Assembly: GCA_033856535.1 (NCBI GenBank)
Contig: JAWVEV010000100.1
Span: forward strand, 1-6,357
Reading direction: 5' to 3'
Length of the DNA stretch: 6,357 nucleotides
Source: JAWVEV01 sp033856535
Lineage (GTDB): Bacteria > Actinomycetota > Thermoleophilia > Miltoncostaeales > Miltoncostaeaceae
In this document: positions 5,768-6,357 of the stretch, one piece after another
How positions within the stretch are numbered: the stretch's first letter is position 1
How the letters are laid out: each line of letters starts with the position of its first letter
Position numbers and translations under genes: made by a program
The notes under the pieces: generated by a model
What the model was told of the DNA's origin: nothing
Database searches by the model: none
What the model saw: only the letters and a program-made list of their open reading frames with translations

Positions 5768-6357
5768 CGCTGGTGCTGGGCGGGGCGCGCTCGGGCAAGA
5801 GCGCGCACGCCGAGGCGCTCGCCGACGCGACCGGGCGGCCGGTGCGCTACGTCGCGACGGCCGACGCCGGCGACCCCGGGATGGCCGAGCGGATCGCGGC
5901 GCACCGGGCGCGGCGCCCGGGCGCGTGGACGACGATTGACGCCGGCGCCGACCTGGCCGCGGCGCTGGAGGGCGCCGGCGAGGCCTGCGTGCTGATCGAC
6001 GGCCTCGGGGTCTGGGCCGCCGGCCGGCTGCACGCGGCCGGCGCCCTGGAGGACGGGCCGGCGCCGGCCGGAGCGGTCGGGGCGGTGCTGGCGTCGGCGC
6101 GCCGATTGGCGGACCTGGCGGCCGCGCGGCCGGAGCCGACGATCGTGGTCTGCGAGGAGGCCGGCCTGGGTGTGCTGCCGGCGACCGCCGGCGCCCGCCG
6201 GTGGGTCGACGCGATGGGCGAGTGCGCGCAGGTCCTGGCCGCCCGGGCGGAGCGGGCGGTGCTGGTGGTGGCCGGCCGGCCGCTGGAGCTGGGGTCGCCC
6301 GGAGGCCCCGACGCCAATTGGCTCCGCCGGAGCCAATTGGCGCAGCCGGACGGCGAC
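5758..6357 (+). CDS. cobU: Adenosylcobinamide kinase / phosphate guanylyltransferase (3' truncated, extended or fused)
   Basis: The CobU/CobP enzyme phosphorylates adenosylcobinamide and then transfers GMP to it, giving adenosylcobinamide-GDP for lower-ligand attachment. Two hundred residues are visible and the frame is open at the window edge. Motifs are the P-loop GGARSGKS (8-15), VRYVATA (29-35), RIAAHRARRP (45-54, where His49 is the likely guanylylated residue by alignment to the family), VLIDGLGVW (78-86), IVVCEEAGLGVLP (129-141), ARRWVDAMGECAQVLAARA (146-164) and VLVVAGRPLEL (168-178). Ordinary CobU proteins stop about there, at 180 residues, but this frame continues through a Gly/Pro-rich stretch and an inverted repeat without a stop. 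Conserved spots differ from the enterobacterial form: DCLTLW is DGLGVW and SNEVG is CEEAG. The ATG overlaps cobB by 10 bases, with only a weak G-rich leader. A fusion with another cobalamin domain downstream is possible but unseen. Confidence 0.9.
   Translation, partial: MGLTLVLGGARSGKSAHAEALADATGRPVRYVATADAGDPGMAERIAAHRARRPGAWTTIDAGADLAAALEGAGEACVLIDGLGVWAAGRLHAAGALEDGPAPAGAVGAVLASARRLADLAAARPEPTIVVCEEAGLGVLPATAGARRWVDAMGECAQVLAARAERAVLVVAGRPLELGSPGGPDANWLRRSQLAQPDGD
6312..6342. repeat. Perfect inverted repeat with 15-base arms
   Basis: The arms are CGCCAATTGGCTCCG (6312-6326) and its exact reverse complement (6328-6342), around a single central C at 6327. Each arm itself holds the 10-base palindrome GCCAATTGGC (6313-6322 and 6332-6341), so the site is both an inverted and a direct repeat with a 19-base period. 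The AATT cores stand out in otherwise nearly AT-free DNA. It lies in frame in cobU, coding NWLRRSQLA and flanking residues, and is not followed by a T-run, so it does not look like a classical intrinsic terminator. Confidence 0.9.

Noticed and set aside
6312..6342. The inverted repeat as a transcription terminator
   Set aside because: No T-run follows on either strand and the cobU frame continues through it without a stop codon.

Overview
This window is a compact, single-strand block of cobalamin (vitamin B12) biosynthesis genes from a very GC-rich bacterium. Nearly every third codon position is G or C and several genes start with GTG. A CobN-type cobalt chelatase sits next to a fused AAA+/VWA (ChlI-ChlD-like) chelatase subunit. 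This fits a high-GC actinobacterium; something near Thermoleophilia is my best guess, but that placement is inference and nothing here proves it.

Layout, all on the + strand: (1) the 3' end of cobN, truncated by the window start, to 950; (2) a fused ChlI-ChlD-like cobaltochelatase subunit, 947-2791; (3) cobO, corrinoid adenosyltransferase, 2788-3420; (4) an alkaline-phosphatase-superfamily protein related to archaeal-type phosphoglycerate mutase (ApgM) and the proposed alternative homoserine kinases, 3414-4379; (5) cobB/cbiA, the a,c-diamide synthase, 4376-5767; (6) cobU/cobP, from 5758 and still open at the window end. Every junction overlaps, by 4, 4, 7, 4 and 10 bases, so there is no intergenic DNA. 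I see no promoter, terminator, riboswitch, tRNA, mobile element or CRISPR array. The genes look like one translationally coupled transcript whose promoter lies upstream of the window.

How the genes fit together: CobB amidates the a and c side chains of the corrin ring. CobN with the AAA+/VWA subunit inserts cobalt (the late-insertion, aerobic-type route). CobO adds the upper adenosyl ligand. CobU then activates adenosylcobinamide with GTP for lower-ligand attachment. The ApgM-like gene has no standard place in this scheme. Its intact metal-ligand set and its position between cobO and cobB suggest that it fills a phosphate-chemistry gap, such as L-threonine phosphorylation or alpha-ribazole-phosphate dephosphorylation.

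Two further points stand out at the right end. A perfect inverted repeat with 15-base arms and an AT-rich core (6312-6342) lies in frame inside the cobU reading frame. It falls just beyond where CobU proteins normally end, so cobU here has a C-terminal extension, or is fused to another domain beyond the window.
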